A stretch of DNA of 64,000 nucleotides from Pseudomonas sp. (GCF_030147005.1 NZ_JASLAW010000199.1:1-64000); one strand, 5' to 3'. Counted from the first letter of the stretch, positions 52,047 to 61,990 are shown. Made by a program: numbers and translations. The notes: generated by a model from the sequence alone, not told the origin.

Positions 52047-54079
52047 TGCTCCAGTTGGGTGAGTTCTGCGGGGGACAATTGGCTGCCGGCCAACGGCAGG
52101 CGCAAGGTGAAACACGTACCTTGGCCCAGGGTTGAGTGCACTTCCATCTGGCCCTTATGGTTATTGGTGATGATGAAATACGACACCGACAGCCCAAGCC
52201 CGGTGCCCTGGCCTATTTCCTTGGTGGTGAAGAACGGCTCGAAGGTGCGTTTGCGCACGTTTTCGCTCATGCCGATGCCATTGTCTTCCACCTGGATCTC
52301 GGCCCAGGGCGGGTTGAGACGGGTGCGAAGGATGATTCGCCCCGGTTCGCTGTCGTCTTCACGCAGGTGAATTGCTTGGGCGGCGTTTTTCAGCAGGTTG
52401 AGCAACACCTGCTCCAATTCGTTGGCTGTGCCGGGCACCGGGCCCAGTTGCGGATCGAACTGGCGGGTGATCGCCTGGCCCTTGAAGTCAAAACCGATGG
52501 CGAGGTCGAAATCATTACCGGCGATCTCCACCGCTTGGTCGATCAAGGCCGGCAAGTCACAGGGGGCCATTTGCCGGTTGCTGCGCCGGCTGAAACTGAG
52601 CATATGCGTGACGATTTTCGCTGCGCGCGCCCCGGCCTGTTGAATCCCGTCCAGCAACTGCGGGACTTCGCGGCCTTGCAGGTAACGATTGACCAAGTCC
52701 AGTTCGATACCCGCCTGTTCGGCGTGCTCCAGGTTCTTGGGCAGGTCGGGTGACAGGCGCCGCCGGATGTTCTGCACGTTGTGCAGGATCGCGCCCAGCG
52801 GGTTGTTGATTTCATGGGCCATGCCGGCAGCCAGGCCGCCGACCGAGAGCATTTTTTCCGATTGCACCATCATCTCTTCAAGGGACAGGCGCTGGGTGAT
52901 GTCGTCGATGCGGATTACCACACCGCGCCCGGCGCCGCCCATCAACGGGTAGAACGTCAGGGCGTAATGCTTTGGCTCGTCATCCTTGACCCAGGTCACC
53001 CGCTCGATCCGCTCCACCGTGTGCTGTTCCACGGTGGCCTTGATTTGCGGCAAGTACGGTTTGAGCGGTTGGAACGCAAGGAAAATCGGCTGGTTGAGGG
53101 CTTCATCCAGACGCGTGCCGGAAAGCGCAGTGGCTTCCTGGTTCCACTGGGTGACGTAGAGCTGTTCGTCCAGGGCGATCAGCGCCGAAGGCATCGAGTC
53201 GATAATGCTGTTCAGGTAATTCTGAAAGCCGGTGAGCTTTTTCTCGATCTTGCTGCGCACCTGCACTTCCAGTTCCAGCTTGCGGTTGGTATGGCGGGTT
53301 TCTTCGGCCAAGCCCTGGGCCTGGTCGTAGGCGGCCTGGGAGTCATCCCGTGCGCGTTTGAGCTGCTGCTCCCGGGCCTCGATGCGCGACAGCATGGTGT
53401 TGAACGCTTCCGCCAGGCTGCCGATTTCATCATGGTTGCCGGGGCCCGCGCGCAGGGCGTAGTTCTCTTCGCGAGTCACCTGGCGCGAGAGTTCTTCAAG
53501 TTCATAAATGGGCCGCGTGATCAGGCGTTTGATCTGCCGCGCAATGACCAGCCACAGCAACACGCTGAAAATCAGGATGCCCAGGCTCGCGGTCAGGGTG
53601 CCGGTGTAGAACGCTACCGGTAGCTCACTGCTGGCCACCAGCAGCAAATGCCCTGAAGGTTGGCCGGCGCGGGGCAGGGTGATGACCTGGTTGCTGCGAA
53701 ATTCAGTGAGACGCCAGGCCTCGATATGCCGGTAGTTGTCGGGCAGGTGCAGGCGGTCTCCGTGTTGCATTTGCGCCAGGCGATTGCCTTCGCCGTCGTA
53801 CAGGGCGGCGGCGCGCAACGGTGAATAGCTGGTCAGCTCATTGAGCAGCGCGTTGGCCTGGGCGGGAGATTGAAGCGCTTCGGCGGCAAGTGCCGGGTTG
53901 GACACCAGCCGACCGATGGCCTGCAACGCCTGGGGCGCCATGCTTTCCTGGGAGATCCAGTAGGCGGCGCTGATAAAAGTCAGGTTGGCCACCAGCAACA
54001 CGGTGGTCAGCAGCACCAGCAGGGCGGCCAGCAGTTTCTGCCCTACCGGTAAGTTTTCAAGACGCTGGCGCAGTGGCAT
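52043..54079 (-). CDS. Hybrid-free sensor histidine kinase with HAMP and PAS domains (PA4398-like)
   Basis: A 678-residue inner-membrane kinase. Helix 1 is at about 18-40 (LLAALLVLLTTVLLVANLTF), a periplasmic part spans about 42-160, helix 2 at about 165-185 (LTASLGILIFSVLLWLVIA), then HAMP (RPIYELEELSRQVTR), a coiled linker, a PAS domain (about 280-390), the H-box GGLAAGMAHEINNPLGAILH and the ATPase with NLLKNAAQAI and GQGTGLGLSVSYFIIT. It lacks a receiver domain. In P. aeruginosa, PA4398 affects swarming and biofilm. Its own response regulator (PA4396 there) is not next to it here. I chose ATG 54079 (MPLRQRLENL); an upstream frame to 54151 crosses the panE stop. Confidence 0.85.
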   Translation of the reverse strand: MPLRQRLENLPVGQKLLAALLVLLTTVLLVANLTFISAAYWISQESMAPQALQAIGRLVSNPALAAEALQSPAQANALLNELTSYSPLRAAALYDGEGNRLAQMQHGDRLHLPDNYRHIEAWRLTEFRSNQVITLPRAGQPSGHLLLVASSELPVAFYTGTLTASLGILIFSVLLWLVIARQIKRLITRPIYELEELSRQVTREENYALRAGPGNHDEIGSLAEAFNTMLSRIEAREQQLKRARDDSQAAYDQAQGLAEETRHTNRKLELEVQVRSKIEKKLTGFQNYLNSIIDSMPSALIALDEQLYVTQWNQEATALSGTRLDEALNQPIFLAFQPLKPYLPQIKATVEQHTVERIERVTWVKDDEPKHYALTFYPLMGGAGRGVVIRIDDITQRLSLEEMMVQSEKMLSVGGLAAGMAHEINNPLGAILHNVQNIRRRLSPDLPKNLEHAEQAGIELDLVNRYLQGREVPQLLDGIQQAGARAAKIVTHMLSFSRRSNRQMAPCDLPALIDQAVEIAGNDFDLAIGFDFKGQAITRQFDPQLGPVPGTANELEQVLLNLLKNAAQAIHLREDDSEPGRIILRTRLNPPWAEIQVEDNGIGMSENVRKRTFEPFFTTKEIGQGTGLGLSVSYFIITNNHKGQMEVHSTLGQGTCFTLRLPLAGSQLSPAELTQLEQ

Positions 54080-54125
54080 CAGGTTTTTCGCAGGCGATAG
54101 ACATAAGGGCAGGGTAGCGCGTGCC

Positions 54126-55148
<1,023 letters not shown>

Positions 55149-55166
55149 TTATATTGGAGAAATCAC

Positions 55167-55652
55167 ATGCCTTCGTTCGACGTGGTATCTGAACTGGACA
55201 AACACGAAGTCACCAACGCCGTCGAGAACGCCGTCAAGGAACTGGACCGTCGCTATGACTTGAAAGGCAAGGGCAGCTTCGAATTCAAGGAAAAGGAACT
55301 GACCGTCAACCTGACCGCTGAGGCCGATTTCCAGCTCGAAGCAATGATCGAAATCCTCAAGCTGGCCCTGGTCAAGCGCAAGATCGACGTGCAGTGCCTT
55401 GAAGTCAAGGACGCCTACGCTTCCGGCAAGCTGATGAAGCAGGAAGCCGTGCTCAAGGAAGGCATCGACAAGGAACTGGCGAAGAAGATCGTCGCGCATA
55501 TCAAGGATGCCAAATTGAAGGTCCAGGCCGCCATCCAGGGCGAACAGGTTCGCGTTACCGGCAAGAAGCGCGACGACCTGCAAGAGGCCATCGCGGCCCT
55601 GCGCGCCAAGACTTTCGACATGCCGCTGCAGTTCAATAACTTCCGCGACTGA
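55167..55652 (+). CDS. yajQ: YajQ-family nucleotide-binding protein
   Basis: A 161-residue two-domain ferredoxin-like protein of the YajQ/UPF0234 family: [20 protein letters not shown] begins the first domain and [19 protein letters not shown] the second. YajQ proteins bind c-di-GMP or nucleotides, and in some species act as co-regulators. The start ATG 55167 has TTGGAGAA about seven bases upstream. It diverges from panE across about 120 bases. In P. aeruginosa, the response regulator PA4396 lies between panE and yajQ; no such gene is here. Confidence 0.95.
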   Translation: MPSFDVVSELDKHEVTNAVENAVKELDRRYDLKGKGSFEFKEKELTVNLTAEADFQLEAMIEILKLALVKRKIDVQCLEVKDAYASGKLMKQEAVLKEGIDKELAKKIVAHIKDAKLKVQAAIQGEQVRVTGKKRDDLQEAIAALRAKTFDMPLQFNNFRD

Positions 55653-55711
55653 TGGCAGTTTGGGGAACCCGAGGACGTTTTTGACGTCCCACGGCCCAGA
55701 ATCGGCGCCTA

Positions 55712-55737
55712 CAATTGAGCCCTACGGGGCTCAATTG
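55712..55737 (+). terminator. Perfect hairpin between yajQ and the mechanosensitive-channel gene
   Basis: CAATTGAGCCC-tacg-GGGCTCAATTG is an 11-base perfect stem with a 4-base loop, followed by cgttttc. It could end yajQ transcription, or act as an attenuator for the next gene, 52 bases downstream. Confidence 0.55.
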
Positions 55738-55789
55738 CGTTTTCAGGCAGTCAATCAAGCCGCATATCCGCGAAGACAGGAGAAGCTAC

Positions 55790-56632
55790 ATGGATTTAAA
55801 CGCAGAAGTGGATCACTTGATCAAGACCTCCCAGTCCTGGATCCCGATGATCATGGAATACGGCAGCCGGGTACTGCTGGCCGTTATCACCCTGGCCATC
55901 GGCTGGTGGCTGATCAACGTCTTTACCCACCGAGTAGGGCGCTTACTGGCCCTGCGCAACGCCGACCTGGCGCTGCAACACTTCATCACCAGCCTTGCGA
56001 ACATAGCGCTCAAAGTCATGCTGATTGTCAGCGTGGCCTCAATGATCGGTGTGGCGACCACCTCGTTCGTCGCCGCTATCGGTGCCGCGACCCTGGCTAT
56101 CGGCCTGGCCTTGCAAGGCAGCCTGGCCAACTTCGCCGGCGGCGTGCTGATTCTGTTGTTCCGTCCGTTCCGCATCGGTGACTGGATTGAAGCCCAGGGC
56201 ACCTCGGGTACCGTCGACAGTATCCAGATTTTCCACACAGTGCTGCGAACCGGCGACAACAAGACGGTGATCGTACCCAACGGCATCCTGTCCAACGGCA
56301 TCATCACCAACACCAACCGCCAGCCGACCCGCAAGGTAGTGTTTGATGTGGGCGTGGACTACGAGGCGGACCTGCAGAAAGCCCGTGAAGTGTTGCTGGA
56401 ACTGGCCAAAGACCCGCGCGTGCTGGCCGATCCGGCGCCCGTCGCAGTGGTATCGACCCTGGGTGATAGCTCTATCACCGTTTCCCTGCGTTGCTGGACC
56501 AATACGCCGGATTATTGGGATGTTGTGTTTATGCTTAATGAACTGGCGCGCGACCGTTTGAAAGCGGCGGGCATTGATATTCCGTTCCCGCAGCGCGTTA
56601 TTCGCGTGATGCAGGAAGCCCCGACGAAGTGA
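55790..56632 (+). CDS. mscS: Small-conductance mechanosensitive channel (MscS family)
   Basis: A 280-residue inner-membrane channel that releases solutes on hypo-osmotic shock. Three transmembrane helices: about 24-46 (VLLAVITLAIGWWLINVF), 65-85 (FITSLANIALKVMLIVSVAS) and the pore-lining helix (about 93-118), with FVAAIGAATLAIGLALQGSL and ANFAGGVLIL. The beta domain starts FRPFRIGDWIEAQGTSGTVD and the C-terminal domain ends IPFPQRVIRVMQE. Size matches E. coli MscS (286). I chose ATG 55790 with ACAGGAGAA about six bases upstream; an earlier frame to 55715 covers the upstream hairpin. Matches PA4394 by position. Confidence 0.95.
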   Translation: MDLNAEVDHLIKTSQSWIPMIMEYGSRVLLAVITLAIGWWLINVFTHRVGRLLALRNADLALQHFITSLANIALKVMLIVSVASMIGVATTSFVAAIGAATLAIGLALQGSLANFAGGVLILLFRPFRIGDWIEAQGTSGTVDSIQIFHTVLRTGDNKTVIVPNGILSNGIITNTNRQPTRKVVFDVGVDYEADLQKAREVLLELAKDPRVLADPAPVAVVSTLGDSSITVSLRCWTNTPDYWDVVFMLNELARDRLKAAGIDIPFPQRVIRVMQEAPTK

Positions 56633-56751
56633 TAAAGCAGTGTCGCGTTTAAGTTGGCCGAAAGGTCAGGTTGAACGCGACGGTTATATATCATGCGTGA
56701 ATATAGTTACTTAGCTTGCTAGTTACTTTACCGGTGAAATATAACTGCAAT

Positions 56752-56790
56752 AAAAAAGCCGCTCCCTTGTAAACAGGGGAGCGGCTTTTT
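56752..56790. terminator. Terminator between mscS and the porin gene
   Basis: aaaaagccgctcccttgt / caggggagcggcttttt forms a long stem with A and T tracts on both sides, placed between convergent genes, so it can serve both. Confidence 0.9.
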
Positions 56791-56835
56791 ATTCAAGGTC
56801 GAAACCTTAAGTCATCGTTGTAACGGCTTGCGCAA

Positions 56836-58119
56836 TTACAGGATGTTCAGCGGGTAGTTCGCGATCAGACGCAGTTCGTCGATCGAAGGCGAACCGTAGT
56901 AAACGCCATCCCCGGAACGATAGGTCGCTTGACGCAGACGCAGGCTGAGGTTTTTAGCCGGGCCGCTCTGAATCACGTACTTGGCTTCGATGTCGCGTTC
57001 CCACTCTTTACCGTTGCTGGTGGTGGCCGTGTTGGCGCCGCTACCGGTTACGTAACGCGTCATGAAGCTCAGGCCAGGAATGCCGAAGGTTGCCATGTTG
57101 ATGTCGTAACGCGCCTGATACGACTTCTCGCCTTCGGCGTTGAAGTCGGAACGGGCGACGGAGTTGGCCAGGAACACTGTGCCGCCGCCATCTACGCCGT
57201 AGCCGTAGTCGCCGTCACCGGTCACCTTCTGGGCGGCCAGGGTGAAGGTGTGAGCGCCGATGGTGTACGCGCCCTGCAAGCTGAATGCGCGGTTGTCGAG
57301 CTTGGTTACGCCATCTTTCTCTGCGCGCTGCAGGCCGGCGCCGTCGCTTTTGGTGTCGTAGATGTTGAAGTCCAGCGCGAACGACTGATCATCGCTCAGT
57401 GCGTGGGTCCAGTTCAGGTTGCTGTAGTACTTGCGGAAGTAATCTTCGGTCTTCGCGTAGTACAGGCTGCCGGTGACTTCCGGTGTGAAGGCATAGACGC
57501 CGCCGACAAAGTCGGTCTTCGTCAGGCCCAGGCTGTCGTGGTAGGTCTGGCTCTGCGCGACGCTTGAAGTGAAGTGACCGCCTTCAAGCTTCAGGCCTTT
57601 GATTTCGTTGCTGGTGATCGATATACCTTGTGGCAGTTCCGGCAGCAGGCGGCTGTCGTCGGAAGCAAACACAGGGGCGGTGGTGTATTGGTCACCGACT
57701 TTCAGGACGGTGTTGGAGATACGGAATTTAACCGCGCCGCCGCCTTTGGAGTACTCATCCTGCGAACGACCGTCGGAGCCGGTAGGGAACAGACCGGTAC
57801 CCGCGCGACCCTTGCCGCTGTCGAGCTTGAGGCCCATCAGGCCGATCACGTCAACACCGACACCAATGGTGCCTTGGGTGAAGCCCGATTCGTACAAGGC
57901 ATTGAAGCCCAGGCCGGTTTCTTCGGCACGGCTCTTGGAGCCTGGGCCCGACGGGTTGTTACGGAAGTCGCGGCTGAAGTACAGAGCCCGGGTGTTGATG
58001 CTGAAAGTGCTGTCTTCAACAAAGCCTTTGGAATCGCTTTGGGCGGACGCCGTTGCGAACTGCGAGGTGCCTGCTGCCGAAACAGCCAGGGCGATCATGC
58101 TCCACTTCATCACGCGCAT
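56836..58119 (-). CDS. oprD: OprD-family outer-membrane porin
   Basis: A 427-residue porin. Signal peptide about residues 1-26 (MRVMKWSMIALAVSAAGTSQ, cleavage after ASA). The barrel contains family blocks GFVEDSTFSINTRALYF, ESGFTQGTIGVGVDVIGLMG, and GGGAVKFRISNTVLKVGD, and ends in ELRLIANYPLNIL, close to P. aeruginosa OprD (C-terminus DYPLSIL). It is shorter than PA0958 (443), lacking parts of some loops. OprD family porins import basic amino acids, and OprD itself lets carbapenems in. The gene order with HIT, slyX, csp, dps and aspS matches PA0958-PA0963. Start ATG 58119 has AAAGGAG nine bases upstream. Substrate specificity of this copy is inferred. Confidence 0.88.
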   Translation of the reverse strand: MRVMKWSMIALAVSAAGTSQFATASAQSDSKGFVEDSTFSINTRALYFSRDFRNNPSGPGSKSRAEETGLGFNALYESGFTQGTIGVGVDVIGLMGLKLDSGKGRAGTGLFPTGSDGRSQDEYSKGGGAVKFRISNTVLKVGDQYTTAPVFASDDSRLLPELPQGISITSNEIKGLKLEGGHFTSSVAQSQTYHDSLGLTKTDFVGGVYAFTPEVTGSLYYAKTEDYFRKYYSNLNWTHALSDDQSFALDFNIYDTKSDGAGLQRAEKDGVTKLDNRAFSLQGAYTIGAHTFTLAAQKVTGDGDYGYGVDGGGTVFLANSVARSDFNAEGEKSYQARYDINMATFGIPGLSFMTRYVTGSGANTATTSNGKEWERDIEAKYVIQSGPAKNLSLRLRQATYRSGDGVYYGSPSIDELRLIANYPLNIL

Positions 58120-58860
58120 CGTGATTTGCTCCTTTGGTTTTAGAAGAGTACTGCCGTCCCACCTGTATTTTTATCTGGGCGGCTCTTTCTTTATTGTGTC
58201 GGCGCAAAGTTATCTCACGCTGACTCTATTGACGATACTTACCCAACTATCCTTTCAGCTTCTTTACGAGGCTGTCGTAAATTGCAAGCTCCGTGTCGCA
58301 AATCACAGCCAGTCGGTAAACGGGCTGACAACTTCAATGCTCTTTTCAGACTGTTTAAAAGTTTGAATCCATCCCTGATACACATTGAAACGCTACTGTT
58401 TCCTATCGCGAAACCCTGGCTTCCAACCAGGTGTCGTTGCCGACGATATTGAGGTGAATGCAACAAGCGTGCACAAAGCGCTAATCGAATGTCATTTTTT
58501 CGTGAAAAACGTTACGGCAATGTAAAAACCGCATAAGCACGGGGGTTTTAGGTCGTTTGGTTCCGGTTTGACGTTGAGGTGTTACCTCCGTGCGGCGGTT
58601 CACAAAACCGGCAACCGGGCAAAACGTTACCGATTGACCCTGCCCGGTGGGTAACGGCCGGCTCCCTTTGAAGCATAGGTGGGTCATTTTGGTGCATCCC
58701 GTCAAAGCCCGAGTTAGCGTGGTTCACCGAGCCGACTGCCTCGAAAGGGTGCGTAGAGGCGACCCGTTTGGCTCCGGGCGCTTGCGCATTCGCCGTGAAG
58801 CCTTGAGCATTCGGCGTTATGCTGGGCGCCTGTAATTGCCCTGTCGAACGGAGTGCCCAC
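58120..58860. other. Long spacer upstream of oprD and the HIT-protein gene, no coding gene recognised
   Basis: 741 bases with no convincing gene, unusually long in this dense region. It should hold the divergent promoters of the porin and HIT genes. The part at about 58200-58550 is relatively AT-rich; one small hairpin cctggcttccaaccagg occurs near 58419-58435. Several short frames of 60-75 codons occur but none has a ribosome site and coding-like composition together. A small RNA is possible but not supported by any recognised motif. Confidence 0.5.
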
Positions 58861-59286
58861 GTGTTCGCTTTAGATCAACGCCTGCAACAAGACACATTGG
58901 CCATTGGGGACTTCCCGCTCTGTCGCCTGCTGCTGTCCAATGATTCGAATTACCCCTGGTTCATTCTGGTGCCGCGTATTAACGGTATCAGCGAAGTGTT
59001 TCAGCTGGATGTCGCCGAGCAACAGACGTTGTGGCAGGAAACGACGCGCCTCGCACAGTTGCTGAACGAAGGCCTGAGCGCCGATAAGATGAACATCGGC
59101 GCGCTGGGCAACGTCGTCAGCCAACTGCACGTGCACGTCATCGTGCGCAAGCGCGACGACGCGGCCTGGCCGGCGCCGGTGTGGGGCAAGCATGCGGCCC
59201 GTCCTTACAGTGCAGAGCAGGTGGCGGCGATCCGCGCCCGATTGCGTGAATTACTGCCTGCCGATTTCATTTTTACTCAGGACTGA
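58861..59286 (+). CDS. HIT-family (histidine-triad) hydrolase
   Basis: A 141-residue cytoplasmic nucleotide hydrolase/transferase of the HIT superfamily. The core is NVVSQLHVHVIVRKRDDAAW with H-x-H; the third histidine of the classical H-x-H-x-H triad is isoleucine-like, a known feature of this bacterial subgroup, followed by WPAPVWGKHA. It may act on dinucleoside polyphosphates or nucleotide conjugates. I chose GTG 58861 with GGAG about eight bases upstream, in place of ATG 58819. slyX starts four bases after its stop (GTG 59290), so the pair is coupled, in the PA0959-PA0960 order. Confidence 0.85.
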   Translation: MFALDQRLQQDTLAIGDFPLCRLLLSNDSNYPWFILVPRINGISEVFQLDVAEQQTLWQETTRLAQLLNEGLSADKMNIGALGNVVSQLHVHVIVRKRDDAAWPAPVWGKHAARPYSAEQVAAIRARLRELLPADFIFTQD

Positions 59287-59289
59287 ACC

Positions 59290-59496
59290 GTGGACCTGCA
59301 AGATCGCGTCACCGATCTGGAAAGCCGTCTGGCTTTCCAGGACGACACCATCGAAACCCTCAATGACATTCTGATCGCTCAGCAGCAAGCGGTGGAGCGC
59401 CTGCAATTGCAGATGATCGCGTTGCTCAAGCGTCAGGAAGAGATGGGCGGCCAGTTCGAAACCTCGGAAGAAGAAGCACCGCCGCCGCACTATTGA
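59290..59496 (+). CDS. slyX: SlyX family protein
   Basis: A 68-residue coiled-coil protein: [20 protein letters not shown] and [20 protein letters not shown] carry heptad hydrophobics, and the tail is [10 protein letters not shown] with the conserved PPHY ending. SlyX is widespread in gammaproteobacteria and often lies next to slyD/fkpA; its function is unknown. Start is GTG 59290, three bases after the HIT stop codon. A strong terminator follows. Confidence 0.93.
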   Translation: MDLQDRVTDLESRLAFQDDTIETLNDILIAQQQAVERLQLQMIALLKRQEEMGGQFETSEEEAPPPHY

Positions 59497-59507
59497 ATGA
59501 ATGCGCA

Positions 59508-59552
59508 ATAAAAAACCGCGATCCAGCCAACACCGGATCGCGGTTTTTTTTT
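59508..59552. terminator. Bidirectional terminator between slyX and the cold-shock gene
   Basis: aaaaaaccgcgatccagccaa / caccggatcgcggttttttttt: stem CCGCGATCC/GGATCGCGG with A and T tracts on both sides, between convergent genes. Confidence 0.92.
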
Positions 59553-59568
59553 GCAGCGCAGGCTGGAA

Positions 59569-60171
59569 TCAGCGACGCGGCAGAGCAGCGATTACATCTT
59601 CAGCTTGCAGGCCTTTGTCGCGGTTCATCACCGAGAACTCCACGCGCTGGCCTTCGACCAGTACGCGGTGGCCTTCACCACGGATAGCGCGGAAGTGGAC
59701 GAAGATATCGTCGCCCGAATCGCGCGAAATAAAGCCGAAGCCTTTGGAGGTGTTGAACCACTTGACGGTCCCGGTATCCCGGTTGGTCATGTCATAGTTT
59801 TGCGACGCGGCCGCAGGGGATGAGCGGTAGAAGCTGATGGCCAAGTGAAGAACGATGGCAACCATAGCAATCACCAGGCTGAGCAGGATGGCCGGGTGGC
59901 CACCGACTTCAGGCATGGGCGCCAGCAGGGTAAGGGTTTGAACGACTACGGTCAGCACCAGCAGCGCGCTGACCAGGTTTTGCAGTTGATGACGCGTGCC
60001 TTTGTTCCAGTAAGGGATTACCGGTGCAAGTGTCAGGTTGAGAAGGCCGAACAAGGCCAGGTATAGAGCGTCGTATTGTTGCAGGTAGGGCAGGCTTTCA
60101 GGCTGCAGGCTCGGGATAAAGGACAGCAGCAAAGCTGCAACGCCCGTTAGCAGGTGGACGATTTTCAACAT
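59569..60171 (-). CDS. Membrane-anchored cold-shock-domain protein
   Basis: A 200-residue protein with two parts. The N-terminal about 120 residues hold about four hydrophobic helices ([71 protein letters not shown]). The C-terminal about 70 residues are a cold-shock domain with RNP1 and RNP2 motifs: [20 protein letters not shown] and DIFVHFRAI. The CSD would bind single-stranded nucleic acid, so the protein appears to place an RNA chaperone domain at the membrane. PA0961 is annotated as a probable cold-shock protein at the same position. Start ATG 60171. Confidence 0.9.
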   Translation of the reverse strand: MLKIVHLLTGVAALLLSFIPSLQPESLPYLQQYDALYLALFGLLNLTLAPVIPYWNKGTRHQLQNLVSALLVLTVVVQTLTLLAPMPEVGGHPAILLSLVIAMVAIVLHLAISFYRSSPAAASQNYDMTNRDTGTVKWFNTSKGFGFISRDSGDDIFVHFRAIRGEGHRVLVEGQRVEFSVMNRDKGLQAEDVIAALPRR

Positions 60172-60601
60172 TTTGATTAACTCACGTTAAGACGGATCAC
60201 AAGGAAGAGCTGACTGGCACGGTTCGCTTCTGAACAATGGGAGGCGTTGAGCACGTGCGCGGGTATCAGCCTATGTGACGTGCCGCAGAAATGAACGGCA
60301 GCCACACGCCGCCTATTTAACAGCAAAGGCTGTGCCTACTCAAATCAAGCATTTCAGGGTATTGCAATCTTGGCGGCATTTTCGCGTCGGAGGCTTGTCC
60401 TAGACGGGTGCAGGTAATTTCAGCGGCCTTCCGAGCGTTTTTTCCTACTCGGCAACCGGCTCGCCGGCCGCTGCCTCGCAAGCGGTGCGGGGCGATTTGC
60501 CGCACGTCGCTTGGCTGTGCCGGGCTGCACGCGGCCTGCACTCTTGCTAGAGTGGTCCTGCACCTGATCAATGAATGCTCATTAATTGAAGGGGAAAAAA
60601 C
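60172..60601. promoter_or_regulatory. Divergent spacer between the cold-shock gene and dps
   Basis: 430 bases without a convincing gene. It must hold promoters for the cold-shock gene (minus) and dps (plus). AT-richness is highest at about 60310-60365 (tatttaacagcaaagg). Near 60549-60593, ctagagtggtcctgcacctg and gaatgctcattaattgaagg include a GGGGA site ahead of dps. No clear OxyR or RpoS box was recognised. Confidence 0.45.
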
Positions 60602-61075
60602 ATGGCAATCGATATTGGTATCAGTGAAGAAGACCGTAAATCCATCGTCGACGGGCTTTCACGGCTGCTGTCCGATACCTATGTACTGTACCTGAAGACC
60701 CACAACTTCCATTGGAACGTCACGGGCCCCATGTTTCGTACGCTGCACTTGATGTTCGAAGAGCAGTACAACGAGCTGGCGCTGGCGGTGGATTCCATTG
60801 CCGAGCGTATCCGTGCCCTGGGCTTTCCGGCACCGGGTGCCTACTCGATCTACGCCCGTCTGTCTTCGATCAAGGAAGAAGAGGGTGTGCCGAGCGCTGA
60901 AGAGATGATCAAGCAATTGGTAGCTGGTCAGGAGGCCGTAACCCGCACCGCGCGGGGCATTTTCCCGCTGCTCGACAAGGTCAGCGATGAGCCGACGGCA
61001 GACCTGTTGACCCAGCGTATGCAAGTGCACGAAAAAACCGCGTGGATGCTGCGCTCGCTGCTCGAAAACCAGTAA
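60602..61075 (+). CDS. dps: Dps-family DNA-protecting ferritin-like protein
   Basis: A 157-residue Dps-type mini-ferritin. The di-iron signature covers [20 protein letters not shown] and [20 protein letters not shown], with ferroxidase histidines and acidic residues between subunits. Dps oxidises and stores iron and shields DNA from peroxide. The start ATG 60602 follows GAAGGGGAAAAAAC. Corresponds to PA0962. A Lys-rich N-terminal tail is missing, so DNA binding may be weaker than in E. coli Dps. Confidence 0.94.
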   Translation: MAIDIGISEEDRKSIVDGLSRLLSDTYVLYLKTHNFHWNVTGPMFRTLHLMFEEQYNELALAVDSIAERIRALGFPAPGAYSIYARLSSIKEEEGVPSAEEMIKQLVAGQEAVTRTARGIFPLLDKVSDEPTADLLTQRMQVHEKTAWMLRSLLENQ

Positions 61076-61257
61076 CCGTCGAACTCGGGTGGCGTCTCCA
61101 TGGCGCCGCTCACTTGTTTCCCTGTGTTTGCTGGCGTTGTCCTACGACGCCCAACTCCCCCGTCTTCTGGCTGCTCGTCGCTTCCTGCTGTTTTATAGGC
61201 TTACCGTCCAATGGGAGAAACCCATGGACTGCTGTTTGGCAAGGGAGTGTCACGTGT

Positions 61258-61596
61258 ATGTCATGTGGATTGGGTAAGGGCGTGGAAACCTCTGGTTTTC
61301 ACAAGATAAAGGTCGACCCCTTTGCGAAAGGGTTCGACATGGGGCTCGCCAAACCATTATCGCGGTCGGTGCGGCTCAACGGGTTTTCCACGTGCCTGCG
61401 GCTTGAACAGATCTACTGGAATATCCTGACGGAAATAGCCAGGATCAATACCTGCTCGGTCAGTGCGCTGTTGTCCTACGTCGACCGGGAAGTGCATTTG
61501 CGTTATGGCGGTGTGAAGAACTTCAGCGGGCTGGTGCGCGTGGTGTGCGTCGTTCACCTGTTGAAAGGTCGCCTCGGCGCGTGTGGGCCAATGTGA
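61258..61596 (+). CDS. Ribbon-helix-helix (RHH_4 type) protein
   Basis: A 112-residue protein starting MSCGLGKGVETSGFHK. Residues about 36-100 resemble the RHH_4 family: RSVRLNGFSTCLRLEQIYWN, ILTEIARINTCSVSALLSYV then NFSGLVRVVCVVHLL. These usually bind DNA as dimers, but many RHH_4 proteins have no known target. I chose ATG 61258 with AGGGAG about 12 bases upstream; a longer frame from 61042 overlaps dps and is rejected. It stands alone between dps and the FmdB-type gene, without an antitoxin-toxin partner that I can see. Confidence 0.7.
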   Translation: MSCGLGKGVETSGFHKIKVDPFAKGFDMGLAKPLSRSVRLNGFSTCLRLEQIYWNILTEIARINTCSVSALLSYVDREVHLRYGGVKNFSGLVRVVCVVHLLKGRLGACGPM

Positions 61597-61606
61597 TAGG
61601 AGGGCT

Positions 61607-61645
61607 CCAAGGCCCGGCTCTTCCTTCTGGCGGGCCGGGCCTTGG
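61607..61645. repeat. Palindrome after the RHH gene
   Basis: CCAAGGCCCGG (61607-61617) and CCGGGCCTTGG (61635-61645) form an 11-base stem with a 17-base loop. There is no T-tract, so it is a hairpin of unclear role, possibly protecting the mRNA 3' end. Confidence 0.5.
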
Positions 61646-61680
61646 GCAGAAAGCCGGCTGCGCTGCCTCGATTTACCAGA

Positions 61681-61686
61681 TATAAT
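61681..61686 (+). promoter_or_regulatory. Candidate -10 box for the FmdB-aspS genes
   Basis: A perfect TATAAT (gatataatcccgc) lies 83 bases upstream of the FmdB ATG at 61769, but no convincing -35 is present. Confidence 0.45.
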
Positions 61687-61768
61687 CCCGCGCTTTGCTG
61701 CGCATGCCGGGCTTTATGCAAAACGGCAGGGCGTGGCGCAGTAACGATCTGATCGCCGAGACATCTCC

Positions 61769-61990
61769 ATGCCCATGTACGACTATCAATGCGCTTCCTG
61801 TGGTCATCAGTTGGAAGCCATTCAGAAGATCAGCGCCGCGCCGTTGGTCGATTGCCCTGCCTGCCAGGCACCTGAGTTGAAAAAAATGTTGTCCATGCCG
61901 GGCTTCCGCCTGAGCGGCAGCGGCTGGTACGAGACCGATTTCAAGACCGGCGCCAAGAAGAATCTGGCGGGCGGCGACAAAGCAGACTGA
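61769..61990 (+). CDS. FmdB-family zinc-ribbon protein
   Basis: A 73-residue zinc-ribbon protein. The motif is MPMYDYQCASCGHQLEAIQ with two cysteines, then DCPACQAPELKKMLSMPGF with two more, so one zinc can be bound. It is followed by GFRLSGSGWYETDFKTGAKK, the conserved C-terminal part. FmdB was first described with formamidase genes, but relatives next to aspS are found widely in proteobacteria, with no known function. Start ATG 61769. It lies 108 bases upstream of aspS on the same strand and may share a transcript. Confidence 0.9.
   Translation: MPMYDYQCASCGHQLEAIQKISAAPLVDCPACQAPELKKMLSMPGFRLSGSGWYETDFKTGAKKNLAGGDKAD

Noticed and set aside
58481..58705. 74-codon minus-strand frame in the oprD upstream spacer
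   Set aside because: No ribosome site, unusual composition and no recognised family.
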